From the NCBI RefSeq assembly GCF_000243255.1, contig NZ_CM001436.1, positions 470,077-534,076 of the forward strand: DNA of 64,000 nt. The letters run 5' to 3'. Within the stretch, counting starts at the first letter, position 1; every line of letters begins with the position of its first letter. Shown piece after piece: positions 36,483 to 44,895 of this stretch. The notes below the pieces were generated by a model. The model made no database searches and was not told the DNA's origin. It saw only the letters and a program-made list of their open reading frames with translations. This DNA comes from Methanoplanus limicola DSM 2279. Lineage in GTDB: Archaea; Halobacteriota; Methanomicrobia; Methanomicrobiales; Methanomicrobiaceae. Both the position numbers and the translations under genes were made by a program.

Positions 36483-36818
36483 TTATTCAAATTTCAGCAG
36501 GGCCTCTTTATCAGAATTACAGATATCAAATATACTGTCAAAACCTGATATCCTGAAGACATCACTTACAAAAGGCTTCAGACCCGACAGCTTTATCTCT
36601 CCGCCGAAAGGTTTTACCTTTTTTAACGCTGCAAGAAGAACTCTCAGCCCTGAACTGCTGATATAATCCACACCTTCCATATTCACAATAAATTTGTCAG
36701 AACCTGCCTCAATAAGAGATTTAAGCTTATCATCAAGGAGGGAGGAGTTTCTGGCATCAATACGGCCATTTACCAGAATAATATTTACTGAGCCGGATAT
36801 TTTATTTTCAATCTCCAT
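36483..36818 (-). CDS. STAS-domain anti-sigma-factor-antagonist-like protein (RsbV/SpoIIAA type)
   Basis: A 111-residue single STAS domain, with the phospho-acceptor serine region VDYISSSGLRVLLAALKKV and the usual start SGSVNIILVNGRIDARNS. It is the first gene of the set with the phosphatase and HATPase genes. In partner switching it is phosphorylated by the HATPase and dephosphorylated by the SpoIIE-type phosphatase. All three parts needed for a switch are present and look intact. Confidence 0.9.
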   Translation of the reverse strand: MEIENKISGSVNIILVNGRIDARNSSLLDDKLKSLIEAGSDKFIVNMEGVDYISSSGLRVLLAALKKVKPFGGEIKLSGLKPFVSDVFRISGFDSIFDICNSDKEALLKFE

Positions 36819-37011
36819 AGTTGATACAGTATTTCTACCATATCAGATAATATTTTTCTGGTTGACCTTCATAAATGTAAAACGGAATAACTGCCTCCCG
36901 CATGGACTTAATATTTATTATATACACCCGGAAAGGCAGGCGGCAGCATGGCCGGCATAACAGAAGAATAACCGCATTAAAAAGAGAGTATAAAGACCGG
37001 AGAGCAAATAA

Positions 37012-37737
37012 TTGCAGATATTATCAATAAAGACAATCAGAGCAAAGAGAGAAGAACTTGAATCAGAATATGCTCTGCTGACCGAATTTCCGGAAGGAAA
37101 ACTTGCAGAGATAATTGAAGATGTGGGATTTAAATGCACATTATGCGGGAAATGCTGCACAAAGGAGTTCAACGACCACGTATTCCTCCTCGACACGGAC
37201 ATCGACCGGGCAAAGAGAATAGATCCATCCTCAATAGTCCCTGCGCCTTATTTTGAACTCTGCGATCAGCACGGGAATTTCTATGTCTCCGGATATTCAC
37301 TCAGATGCAGAGAAAACGGCGACTGCATATTTCTGAAAGAGAACAGGTGCACAATCTACAGTGACAGATTTTCAATATGCAGAGTATATCCGTTCATGCT
37401 TCACAGGGAGGAAGATGAAAACGGAGCATATGACTTCAGGCAGATCTCCGGATTAAACCTGCACGGCGAGTATAACCACCCGGTAAGCCGGGAGGAAGCA
37501 GAAGATATTGCCAAAAGGACGATAGCCTATGAGAAGGAATTTCTAAAAAAAGAGATTGCATTTTACAGTGCTGTACTTGAGTATTTTGATAAAAACGGTC
37601 TGAAACCTGTAAGAAGGATATACGACCGGAAGATGAAGGAATTCAATGATGATATTCCGGTTGTTGTCTATGTATTCAGCAAAGGGAATTTTGAGAGAAA
37701 TACCGTTAAATTATCAGACTATACATCTGAGACCTGA
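37012..37737 (+). CDS. YkgJ-type cysteine-cluster protein
   Basis: The signature is CTLCGKCCTKEF near residue 42, then FLKENRCTIYSDRFSICRVYP near residue 105, the eight-Cys pattern of the CxxCxxCC (YkgJ) family, thought to bind zinc or an iron-sulfur cluster. The 241-residue protein has a helical charged C-terminal half. The function is unknown. The start is TTG 37012 with GGAGAG about 9 nt upstream. Confidence 0.85.
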   Translation: MQILSIKTIRAKREELESEYALLTEFPEGKLAEIIEDVGFKCTLCGKCCTKEFNDHVFLLDTDIDRAKRIDPSSIVPAPYFELCDQHGNFYVSGYSLRCRENGDCIFLKENRCTIYSDRFSICRVYPFMLHREEDENGAYDFRQISGLNLHGEYNHPVSREEAEDIAKRTIAYEKEFLKKEIAFYSAVLEYFDKNGLKPVRRIYDRKMKEFNDDIPVVVYVFSKGNFERNTVKLSDYTSET

Positions 37738-37757
37738 ATCAGAGATGATTACAGAGT

Positions 37758-37829
37758 CATGATTTACAGGGACATGATTTACAGGGACATGATTTACAGG
37801 GACATGATTTACAGGGACATGATTTACAG
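37758..37829. repeat. Intergenic 15-nt tandem repeat, about 5 units
   Basis: CATGATTTACAGGGA is repeated at 37758, 37773, 37788, 37803 and 37818, the last unit being cut to 12 nt, with no mismatch. A degenerate relative (GATGATTACAGAG) precedes it. It sits between the YkgJ-type gene and the endonuclease gene, which starts at 37866. Confidence 0.92.
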
Positions 37830-37865
37830 ACAGGATAATTAATCCGAAGGTCAATTAATTACCCA

Positions 37866-39251
37866 ATGGCTAAAAAGAAGTCAAAAAAGTCACCTATGTC
37901 AAAATATGTAGTGGCAATTGCAGTACTGCTCCTGTCACTTGCAGTCCTCACCGGGATCGGAAGCAAAACAGGATTAAATACAGCAGATTCCGGATTTATA
38001 GATGAAAATATCCCGGAGATCTCTGAATTTGAGAGATATATCGATATAATACTCTCCTTCATAAGAAATACCGGAAGCAAAAATCCTGCAGAAGAGACTG
38101 AGACAATAACTGCCGGCTCTTTTAACATCCAGGTATTCGGGCAGAGTAAGGCATCAGATGATGAAGTGATGACCACACTTGCCAGAATCATCCGGAACTT
38201 TGACATCATTGCCATTCAGGAGATAAGAGACAGTTCGGAAACAGCAGCACCCCTCCTGTTAGAGTATGTAAACTCTGACGGGTCAGATTACGGCATGTTT
38301 ATCGGCGAACGGCTTGGCCGGACATCAAGCAAAGAGCAGTACGCCTTCATATACAACAGAAACACCATCAGGCCGGCAGGAGCACCTGTCACCTATCCTG
38401 ACAGTACTGAAACAGATCTCTTCCACAGAGAGCCGTACATAATGCCCTTTGAGACCACAGGCGGGGACTTCACAGCAACCTATGCTGTAATCCATACAGA
38501 CCCTGACGAGGCGGATGAAGAGATTCCGGCACTGATCCATGTCATGGATTATATGAAAGGGATACTTCCCGGAGATGACGCATTAATCCTCATGGGTGAC
38601 CTCAACGCAGACTGCTCATACTTTGATGAGGATTCATATATCACGCTGAAATCAGAAAAATACAATTGGCTGATCGGCAACGGTGAGGACACCACCACCG
38701 GAAATACAGTCTGCACATATGACAGGATTATATTAAACGGCGGAGAGGATTACTACACAGGTGAGTCAGGAGTATTCAGGTTTGACACCATTTACGGACT
38801 CACCCGGGACGAATCACTGAAGGTATCCGACCATTACCCGGTTTATGCGAAATTTAAAATCTCCAGAGACGGGACAGTTCCTGCTGTAATCAGCACTCCC
38901 TCAGGCCCCTCAGACTCATGCAGCGGCGACAGCTGCATTCAGGAGTCCAAAATCATAATTACAGGGATAAACCCGGTTTCTGAAGAGGTAACCATACAGA
39001 ATGCAGGGGATGAGGATAAACAGATCTCCGGATGGCGCCTCTCAGACAGCGGCAGTGAAAACTCATACATCTTCCCGCAGTACACGATAAGAGCCGGAGC
39101 ATCAGTGACGATAACTCCGGATATGAACAGTACAGAAGAGAACATACTGGTCTGGCAGACCGGTGATGAGATCTGGGATGACAGCGGCGACTGCGCTTTT
39201 CTTTATGATGAGAACGGGAATCCGGCATCAGAGTTCTGCATCAGCATATGA
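37866..39251 (+). CDS. Secreted or membrane-anchored endonuclease/exonuclease/phosphatase-family protein with lamin-tail domain
   Basis: The N-terminus has a basic stretch and one hydrophobic helix (YVVAIAVLLLSLAVLTGIG), a signal anchor. Residues ~80-335 form a DNase I-like metal hydrolase: GSFNIQVFGQSK, FDIIAIQEIRD, YAFIYNR, LMGDLNADCSYF and VSDHYPVYAKF carry the metal and catalytic residues. Residues ~355-461 look like a lamin-tail domain (VTIQNAGDEDKQISGWRL). It would cut nucleic acid or phosphodiesters outside the cell. The 15-nt repeat array lies directly upstream. Confidence 0.87.
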   Translation: MAKKKSKKSPMSKYVVAIAVLLLSLAVLTGIGSKTGLNTADSGFIDENIPEISEFERYIDIILSFIRNTGSKNPAEETETITAGSFNIQVFGQSKASDDEVMTTLARIIRNFDIIAIQEIRDSSETAAPLLLEYVNSDGSDYGMFIGERLGRTSSKEQYAFIYNRNTIRPAGAPVTYPDSTETDLFHREPYIMPFETTGGDFTATYAVIHTDPDEADEEIPALIHVMDYMKGILPGDDALILMGDLNADCSYFDEDSYITLKSEKYNWLIGNGEDTTTGNTVCTYDRIILNGGEDYYTGESGVFRFDTIYGLTRDESLKVSDHYPVYAKFKISRDGTVPAVISTPSGPSDSCSGDSCIQESKIIITGINPVSEEVTIQNAGDEDKQISGWRLSDSGSENSYIFPQYTIRAGASVTITPDMNSTEENILVWQTGDEIWDDSGDCAFLYDENGNPASEFCISI

Positions 39252-39395
39252 AATGCCGCGTAACTTACAGGCGGGACCTTCACCGCCAAAATAAGATGCA
39301 GGCAGGCCGCGGGCAGGTCTCAGGGAATCCGGTAACGCCGTCTGCCACACGGCATCATAATCTTTTTTCAGTAATCAGGACCCCAGAATAACCTG

Positions 39396-40871
39396 ATGAG
39401 AATTCCGGCACTAAAAGAGATCATACCCCGGATTCTATGCATAGACAAACTCCAGAGACAGACCATAATATCCCTGACATCCCTTTTAATCCTCACATTA
39501 ACCGGATTCATATCAACAATCTACTTTGCCCATGTGCTCGGCGCAGAGGGACTTGGGGGTTATAAAATATTCCTTGCCTACCTTGCAGTATTCTCTCTCC
39601 TCTCCGAAGGCGGAATATCGGCCGCAATGATAAAAAGAATAAGCGAAGGTGGAGATTCCGGTTCATACTACTCGGCATCGCTCTTCCTGAGGGCCGTTCT
39701 GATAGCAGGAGTCATATCCGGAATTATAATCGCAAAACCGGCATTCATAGACCTGACAGAATCAGGACTCTATTACCTGCTCATCTTAGCCGTAATTTCG
39801 GGTGGGATATACAACCTCATAATCTCCGCCAACTATGGTGCAGGAATGGTTGGCATGAGCCAGATATCTGCTCTCGGAAATGAGACAGGCAGAATAACAT
39901 CCCAGGTTTTAACGGTTTTTTTCGGATTCGGGTCTGCCGGACTTGCGGCCGGACATATAGCAGGGTTCATCACAGGGGCGGCCATCGCATTCCGCTACAG
40001 GACTGTCCGTCTGGCACGTTTTGGTATGGAGCACATAAGATCAATTTACACCTATGCAAAATGGTCCTTTCTCTCATGTGCAGGCACTACAATAACTGCT
40101 TATGCAGACACCATCCTTGTCGGGTACTTCCTTACAAATTACGAGGTTGGGATCTATGGCATCGCACTGCAGTTTTCAGCAATAGCAACACTTGCAGCCG
40201 CAGCAATGATAAACGCCCTCTTTCCGCAGTTAAGTCTGTGGCATAAGGAAGGAGAATACAGTATGATTGAAAATGCGGTCAAAAAATCACTCGCCTATGC
40301 GCTTATCCCGGCATTGCCGGCAGTCACCGGAGGCATTATCCTCAGCGATAACATCCTCTACTTCCTCTATGGCGCAGATTTTGCAGAGGGCGCAGCAGCG
40401 CTGCGGATAATACTTCCGGCACAGATATTCAGTATATTTTTACTGACCGGAATCATGTGTTTAAACGCATTCAACCGCCCAAAGGAGAGCTTCCGGGTTA
40501 CAATATCGGCAGCAGCCTTAAACATCTGCTTAAACCTGCTGCTCATACCTCTCTTCGGTATAAACGGTTCTGCACTGGCATTTCTGGCAACAATGGCATT
40601 GTCTGCATTGTACTCAGCAGTATTGCTGAGAGATACACTGCCACTAAAGCCTGATATTCCGGTTGTAAAAGATATAATCACATCCTCTGCCATGATGGCA
40701 GTATTTATTCTGGCTCAAAGAGAGGTATTTGCCCCTGATTCCTGGCCAGTCCTGTTTGCAATAGTTATTTCAGGGGCATTGCTTTACTCCGGAATACTCT
40801 GTACGAAAAACCGGATGATAAAAGAGGATATTCAGGAGGTCCTGAAAAAATCCGGGATGATAAAAAGCTGA
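39396..40871 (+). CDS. Oligosaccharide flippase family protein (MATE/MOP superfamily)
   Basis: A 491-residue membrane protein with about 12-14 hydrophobic segments. The N-terminal LLILTLTGFISTIYFAHVLG, AVFSLLSEGGISAAMIKRIS and the later YADTILVGYFLTNYEVGIYG are the usual landmarks of Wzx-like flippases, which move lipid-linked sugars across the membrane for glycoprotein or exopolysaccharide assembly. No glycosyltransferase genes are beside it, so its substrate pathway is elsewhere. Confidence 0.87.
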   Translation: MRIPALKEIIPRILCIDKLQRQTIISLTSLLILTLTGFISTIYFAHVLGAEGLGGYKIFLAYLAVFSLLSEGGISAAMIKRISEGGDSGSYYSASLFLRAVLIAGVISGIIIAKPAFIDLTESGLYYLLILAVISGGIYNLIISANYGAGMVGMSQISALGNETGRITSQVLTVFFGFGSAGLAAGHIAGFITGAAIAFRYRTVRLARFGMEHIRSIYTYAKWSFLSCAGTTITAYADTILVGYFLTNYEVGIYGIALQFSAIATLAAAAMINALFPQLSLWHKEGEYSMIENAVKKSLAYALIPALPAVTGGIILSDNILYFLYGADFAEGAAALRIILPAQIFSIFLLTGIMCLNAFNRPKESFRVTISAAALNICLNLLLIPLFGINGSALAFLATMALSALYSAVLLRDTLPLKPDIPVVKDIITSSAMMAVFILAQREVFAPDSWPVLFAIVISGALLYSGILCTKNRMIKEDIQEVLKKSGMIKS

Positions 40872-40923
40872 GAACACGCACCGGAATTATCAGAATAATA
40901 TAATTCCGGACATTAAAACTGAT

Positions 40924-41376
40924 CTACTGTTCAATACCGGAAATGCACTCTGCCGACAGTGATGCAAGTTCGGTCTTCTTCTCTATCTCCGCAACAGACT
41001 TAATCGCCTCAAGCACATGCACAGACTCTTCGAGAAATCCAAGAATGTCAGCCGGATAGAGATCTATACCATATTCGTCCTGCAAAACATCACCGATCTG
41101 ATGGTGATCAAGCCCGGTCATCCTCAGCTCAATAATCGTCTTTGCAAACTTCTTCTCCGGACATCCGCATAAAGGACTGCCTTTGCAGTTGCAGTCAAGA
41201 AAGTCCCTGAAGATATTTAACAGCTGCTCCTTTAGTCTTTTGTCCATCCTGCGGTAATTCATACAGGACGTGACAGCCTCAAGAAAAGGGCCGGTGAATA
41301 CTGACTCAGGCACCCTGTAACCGACAATATTCTGGAGATATTTAGCCCTTCTGAAACGGGCTTTTCGTGCAATCAT
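40924..41376 (-). CDS. Conserved archaeal protein resembling DUF5814
   Basis: A 150-residue protein with RRAKYLQNIVGYRVPESVFT at the start, a cysteine group CNCKGSPLCGCPEKKF in the middle and a helical region LRMTGLDHHQIGDVLQDEYG. As I recall, this pattern (DUF5814) occurs both alone and at the C-terminus of archaeal helicases. The four cysteines may bind zinc. It follows the DUF2150-like gene by 20 nt on the same strand. The function is unknown; the family name is held with moderate confidence. Confidence 0.65.
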   Translation of the reverse strand: MIARKARFRRAKYLQNIVGYRVPESVFTGPFLEAVTSCMNYRRMDKRLKEQLLNIFRDFLDCNCKGSPLCGCPEKKFAKTIIELRMTGLDHHQIGDVLQDEYGIDLYPADILGFLEESVHVLEAIKSVAEIEKKTELASLSAECISGIEQ

Positions 41377-41396
41377 AAAAAAATATATATTATATT

Positions 41397-42032
41397 TTAA
41401 GCTTCACCAAACTGCTCATCAAAGTTTTTGAGTGACTTTAAAGACTCAGCCATCTCATCAACTTCAATCAGCCAGTCGTCAAACATGGTCGGTTCTTCAA
41501 AGTCACCGCGGAGGTACTTGCCGCAGCATGAACCGCCGTCAAGAACCTTTGCACCGATGTCAGCGGCAATCTTCAGTGCAGCCTCAGGGTCTTCATCGGA
41601 GATGGCACGTCCCTCCTTTACAAGGTCCTTTATTTCCCCTTCACCGATTTCACCCCTGATATAATTCTTGCATGACATAAAGAGAACAAGGAAGCGCATC
41701 TGGACGCCGCCGAGAATATCGGTCAGTTCATCCTCAGGCAGATCTGCCATAATGATCTCCTCAACCTCATTTAACTTTGCAAGAGCCATATCCTGATTAT
41801 AACTTCCATTCTGAACAAGTTTGATAATCTTCAGAACGGAGACATTGATGTCCTTTGTAAAGTTGTCAAGTGATGCAAGCCCCTCAGGCATCTCTTCGCT
41901 CTCCGGGTCGCCTTCAAAATCCATCTCCTTTAAAGTAAGAATCCAGTTGTCCCATCTCTCCTGTGTATAGAAATAATAGAGAACTGACTGCGGTTCACTC
42001 TTGTCTTTATCTTTCTTCTTTTTCCCTGCCAT
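41397..42032 (-). CDS. Archaeal conserved acidic protein, probably DUF2150
   Basis: A 211-residue acidic soluble protein: FYTQERWDNWILTLKEMDFE near the N-terminus and a helical remainder with GGSCCGKYLRGDFEEP. The N-terminal pattern fits the archaeal family DUF2150 as I remember it. No catalytic motif is evident. The adjoining downstream gene (20 nt) is another archaeal conserved protein, so the two form an operon of unknown role. Confidence 0.65.
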   Translation of the reverse strand: MAGKKKKDKDKSEPQSVLYYFYTQERWDNWILTLKEMDFEGDPESEEMPEGLASLDNFTKDINVSVLKIIKLVQNGSYNQDMALAKLNEVEEIIMADLPEDELTDILGGVQMRFLVLFMSCKNYIRGEIGEGEIKDLVKEGRAISDEDPEAALKIAADIGAKVLDGGSCCGKYLRGDFEEPTMFDDWLIEVDEMAESLKSLKNFDEQFGEA

Positions 42033-42223
42033 AATTACTTCACTATTTCTGATTCATATCATAAAAGGTATTTCTATTTTCACACATTCTCAGGAAGAAA
42101 AACCTGTTGCCAGTTAAGCCATCTGAAATAATCCGGCCCCGTTCTGACAGAAAAAGAGGCACTTCTCAGAGATTAACTGCCGGGAATTATTAAATTACCT
42201 GAAACTTAAGTACAGCGTACAAA

Positions 42224-43414
42224 ATGAATAAAGCTGTAATGATCAGATACGGGGAGATATTCCTCAAAAGTGAATCAGTCCAGAGGCATTACCTCAGAAT
42301 ACTTGACAATAATATCAAAAACGCCCTCAAAACAGGTGGAATAGAGCACAGAATAGAGAGACACAGGGGCAGAATTTTAATCTACGGAGACAACCCTGAA
42401 GGAATTGTCAGCATAGTCACAAAAATATTCGGTGTCCTTGACGCCTGTATTGCTGAAGTTACAGAACCTGACAGGGAAATTCTCGAGAAAAAAGCTGCTG
42501 AGATCGCTGCAAAGTCATTAAGACCGGGAATGAGCTTTGCTGTAAGGCCAAAGAGGTCCAATATGAAAGGCTTTACAAGCCAGGAACTTGGTGCATCAAC
42601 AGGCGACAGGATATGGGAACTTGTCCCTGACTTAACAGTTGACCTTAAAAATCCTGATTACGAGATATTTGTCGAGGCAAGAACAGAGGGCGGCCTTATA
42701 TATGACAGAAGGATAAAAGGGCCGGCCGGACTTCCGGTTGGGACACAGGGGGAAGTCCTCTCGCTAATCTCCGCCGGGATCGACTCTCCGGTGGCCGCAT
42801 GGCTTGTCATGAGAAGGGGATGCACATCCTCGTTCATATTCTTCAGGGGAAAAGGATACTTTGGCAGAGATACTGAAGATGCAATGCTTGAAAATATGAA
42901 AAATCTTTCACAGTGGTGTCCGGGCAGAAAGATCAGACTTTATTCCATAGATCTGGAGGATTTCTACACCGAAATTCTGGATAAGATAACACCAAGGTAC
43001 CTCTGCCTTGTATGCAAGAGGTTTATGATGCACCTCTCATCACTCATCGCTGTCAGAAAAGGAATGTACGGCATTGTTATGGGCAACAACCTCGGACAGG
43101 TGGCCTCGCAGACACTTGCCAATATGGCGGTTACAGAAGAGATTGTCCCGCCCGGACTTCCGCTTCTTCAGCCTCTCCTGACGTGGGATAAAGAGGAGAT
43201 CGTTGACCTTGCAAGAAAGATCGGCACATTCAGGGAATTCGCAGGCGATCTTGACTGCTCAGTCGTCCCCAAACATCCGGCAGTCTCAGCTACAATTGCC
43301 GACCTTAAAGCAGAAGAGGAGAAACTGTATTATGCCACCCTCACAGAAAAATGCATGGAGTCCTTAGAAGAGATAAAAATAATGAATGGAGAGATTATCG
43401 ACTCAGATAACTGA
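42224..43414 (+). CDS. thiI: tRNA 4-thiouridine synthase ThiI (archaeal type)
   Basis: ThiI adenylates U8 of tRNA and adds sulfur. The N-terminal ~165 residues contain a THUMP domain; the PP-loop is SAGIDSPVAAWLVMRRG near residue 186. There is no rhodanese domain, as in other archaea. Three cysteines expected of archaeal ThiI (CLVCKRF near 266 and LDCSVVPKHP near 346) could hold an iron-sulfur cluster. A TATA-like TTATTAAAT lies about 33 nt before the ATG. Its stop overlaps the 3' end of the convergent SepCysS gene by 12 nt. Confidence 0.93.
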   Translation: MNKAVMIRYGEIFLKSESVQRHYLRILDNNIKNALKTGGIEHRIERHRGRILIYGDNPEGIVSIVTKIFGVLDACIAEVTEPDREILEKKAAEIAAKSLRPGMSFAVRPKRSNMKGFTSQELGASTGDRIWELVPDLTVDLKNPDYEIFVEARTEGGLIYDRRIKGPAGLPVGTQGEVLSLISAGIDSPVAAWLVMRRGCTSSFIFFRGKGYFGRDTEDAMLENMKNLSQWCPGRKIRLYSIDLEDFYTEILDKITPRYLCLVCKRFMMHLSSLIAVRKGMYGIVMGNNLGQVASQTLANMAVTEEIVPPGLPLLQPLLTWDKEEIVDLARKIGTFREFAGDLDCSVVPKHPAVSATIADLKAEEEKLYYATLTEKCMESLEEIKIMNGEIIDSDN

Positions 43415-44581
43415 GAGGCAATTATCCTCTGCAATCTCCCTGAAGGATGCTGCCACATGATCGGTCTGCTTCCTGGTAAGGCCGTATGTATTATACTTCC
43501 ATACCCTTGTCGAACCGGGGATAACACCTGTAATACCCCTCTTTTTCAGTTCACTGGAGAAGAAATATCCCCTCTTTTTATGGTTCTGTGCCACTTTGTC
43601 AAACGATTCTATGGTATTTATTCTTGTGAGGGTATGCTCCCTTGGACTGTCGCTCTGGCAGACTGTGCCCTCTATCGAAGTTAAGGCATCTGTGATTATC
43701 CTGCTGTGCTCAACCTCACGATCCCACTCAGTAACACGCTTCTGAACCTCCGGAAAAGATGCTATAAGGCCCATGACTGTCACGCCCATAAGAGTGCAGC
43801 CCATCATCTCAACCTCCTTTATGCCAAATGTCCGGCCGGTTACATCACCTTTGGCAGTGATTGTCCGGAAGACAACATCAGCATACTCCTCATTTGCCGC
43901 AAGAACACCTGACGGCGCAGGTGCTGCCATGCTCTTGTGACCTGACCCGACTATGAAATCAACACCGAGAGCTTTTCCGTCAACGGGCATAACTCCGACA
44001 GAATAGGCACCATTCAGCAGGACAGGAATGTCGTACTGATGTGCGGCCTTTACAATGCCCTTTATGTCGTGAATATTGCCATACTGGTAGTCCACATGCT
44101 CGACATAGAGCAGAGGGGGCGTCTTACCAAATTTTGCAATGACTTCCTCAATCCTCTCAGCCGCATTGTCACCGGTTATATGATTATTCTCATCCTTTGG
44201 GATCTCACACGGAATACCCCCGGACTGCTCAACAGATACAAACTCGGTATAATGTGACAGTGCTGTAAGAATCACAGGGTCACCCTTCTGAACGAGTGAG
44301 CTGGCAACTGCCTGAAAACCACGCCTTGCTCCGGGGACTACCCTCAGCTGGTCCATATTGAGCCATTTTGCACAGTCTTCATGAAACTCTGCAATAGGCG
44401 GCTTTCTGATATAATCAAGCCTGAACGGCTTTAAGCAGTTGTCACAGACCGAATACCCGTCTGAATAGGCAATAACAGCCTTCTGTGCCTCATTTGTCAG
44501 CCGGCCACCGGCCTGAATCGGATCTATATTGATATATAATTCCTCAACTTCCCTCGTATCAATACTGCCTGTGCACTTCAT
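43403..44581 (-). CDS. pscS: O-phospho-L-seryl-tRNA:Cys-tRNA synthase (SepCysS)
   Basis: SepCysS converts Sep-tRNA(Cys) to Cys-tRNA(Cys), the route by which many methanogens make cysteine. The fold-type I PLP lysine is in VGSGHKSMAAPAPSG (~residue 209), and the conserved cysteines are seen in SVCDNCLKPFRL (N-terminal) and EMMGCTLMG. At 392 aa it is full length. The ATG at 44581 overlaps the TGA stop of the 60-residue gene upstream (ATGA), which suggests the two proteins are made together. Confidence 0.93.
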   Translation of the reverse strand: MKCTGSIDTREVEELYINIDPIQAGGRLTNEAQKAVIAYSDGYSVCDNCLKPFRLDYIRKPPIAEFHEDCAKWLNMDQLRVVPGARRGFQAVASSLVQKGDPVILTALSHYTEFVSVEQSGGIPCEIPKDENNHITGDNAAERIEEVIAKFGKTPPLLYVEHVDYQYGNIHDIKGIVKAAHQYDIPVLLNGAYSVGVMPVDGKALGVDFIVGSGHKSMAAPAPSGVLAANEEYADVVFRTITAKGDVTGRTFGIKEVEMMGCTLMGVTVMGLIASFPEVQKRVTEWDREVEHSRIITDALTSIEGTVCQSDSPREHTLTRINTIESFDKVAQNHKKRGYFFSSELKKRGITGVIPGSTRVWKYNTYGLTRKQTDHVAASFREIAEDNCLSVI

Positions 44582-44760
44582 TTTAAGATCTCCTGCTCAA
44601 GGATTGAAACCTGTTTTTTCAGCTTTTCTATCGTTTTTTCGGCCTTCTGCCTCTCTGCCTCGTCAAAATCATGATCAGGAGCAGTCTTCCTGAAAAGAGA
44701 TCTGATATCGGTCAGAAGAAACAGAGCCTGAAATAATGCATCAACGGCTCTCTGCGACAT
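44578..44760 (-). CDS. 60-residue helical protein coupled to SepCysS; candidate short SepCysE
   Basis: The product is a probable two-helix protein: VDALFQALFLLTDIRSLFRK and a charged coiled-coil helix AEKTIEKLKKQVSILEQEIL. It shares a 4-nt overlap (ATGA) with SepCysS. In class I methanogens the adaptor SepCysE, about 200 aa, bridges SepRS, SepCysS and tRNA. This ORF could be a minimal version or only its interaction helix; that is inference from position. No ribosome site is striking before its ATG. Confidence 0.65.
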   Translation of the reverse strand: MSQRAVDALFQALFLLTDIRSLFRKTAPDHDFDEAERQKAEKTIEKLKKQVSILEQEILK

Positions 44761-44895
44761 AAATCCACCTGGTTAAACTAACTGCATATAATTGATTTTT
44801 GTCAATTAAAAAAGTGGCCTTATGAGGTATTTTATCAGAAAATTTATGACCAAAAATAAAACGATGAAATACTGTAAAAGATATAATTTTAATAA

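Noticed and set aside
37758-37829. Tandem repeat considered as a CRISPR array
   Set aside because: The 15-nt units are directly adjacent with no spacers, and no cas gene is near.
44761-44895. Fluoride riboswitch upstream of the ClC gene
   Set aside because: No match to the conserved fluoride-riboswitch core could be seen in these bases.
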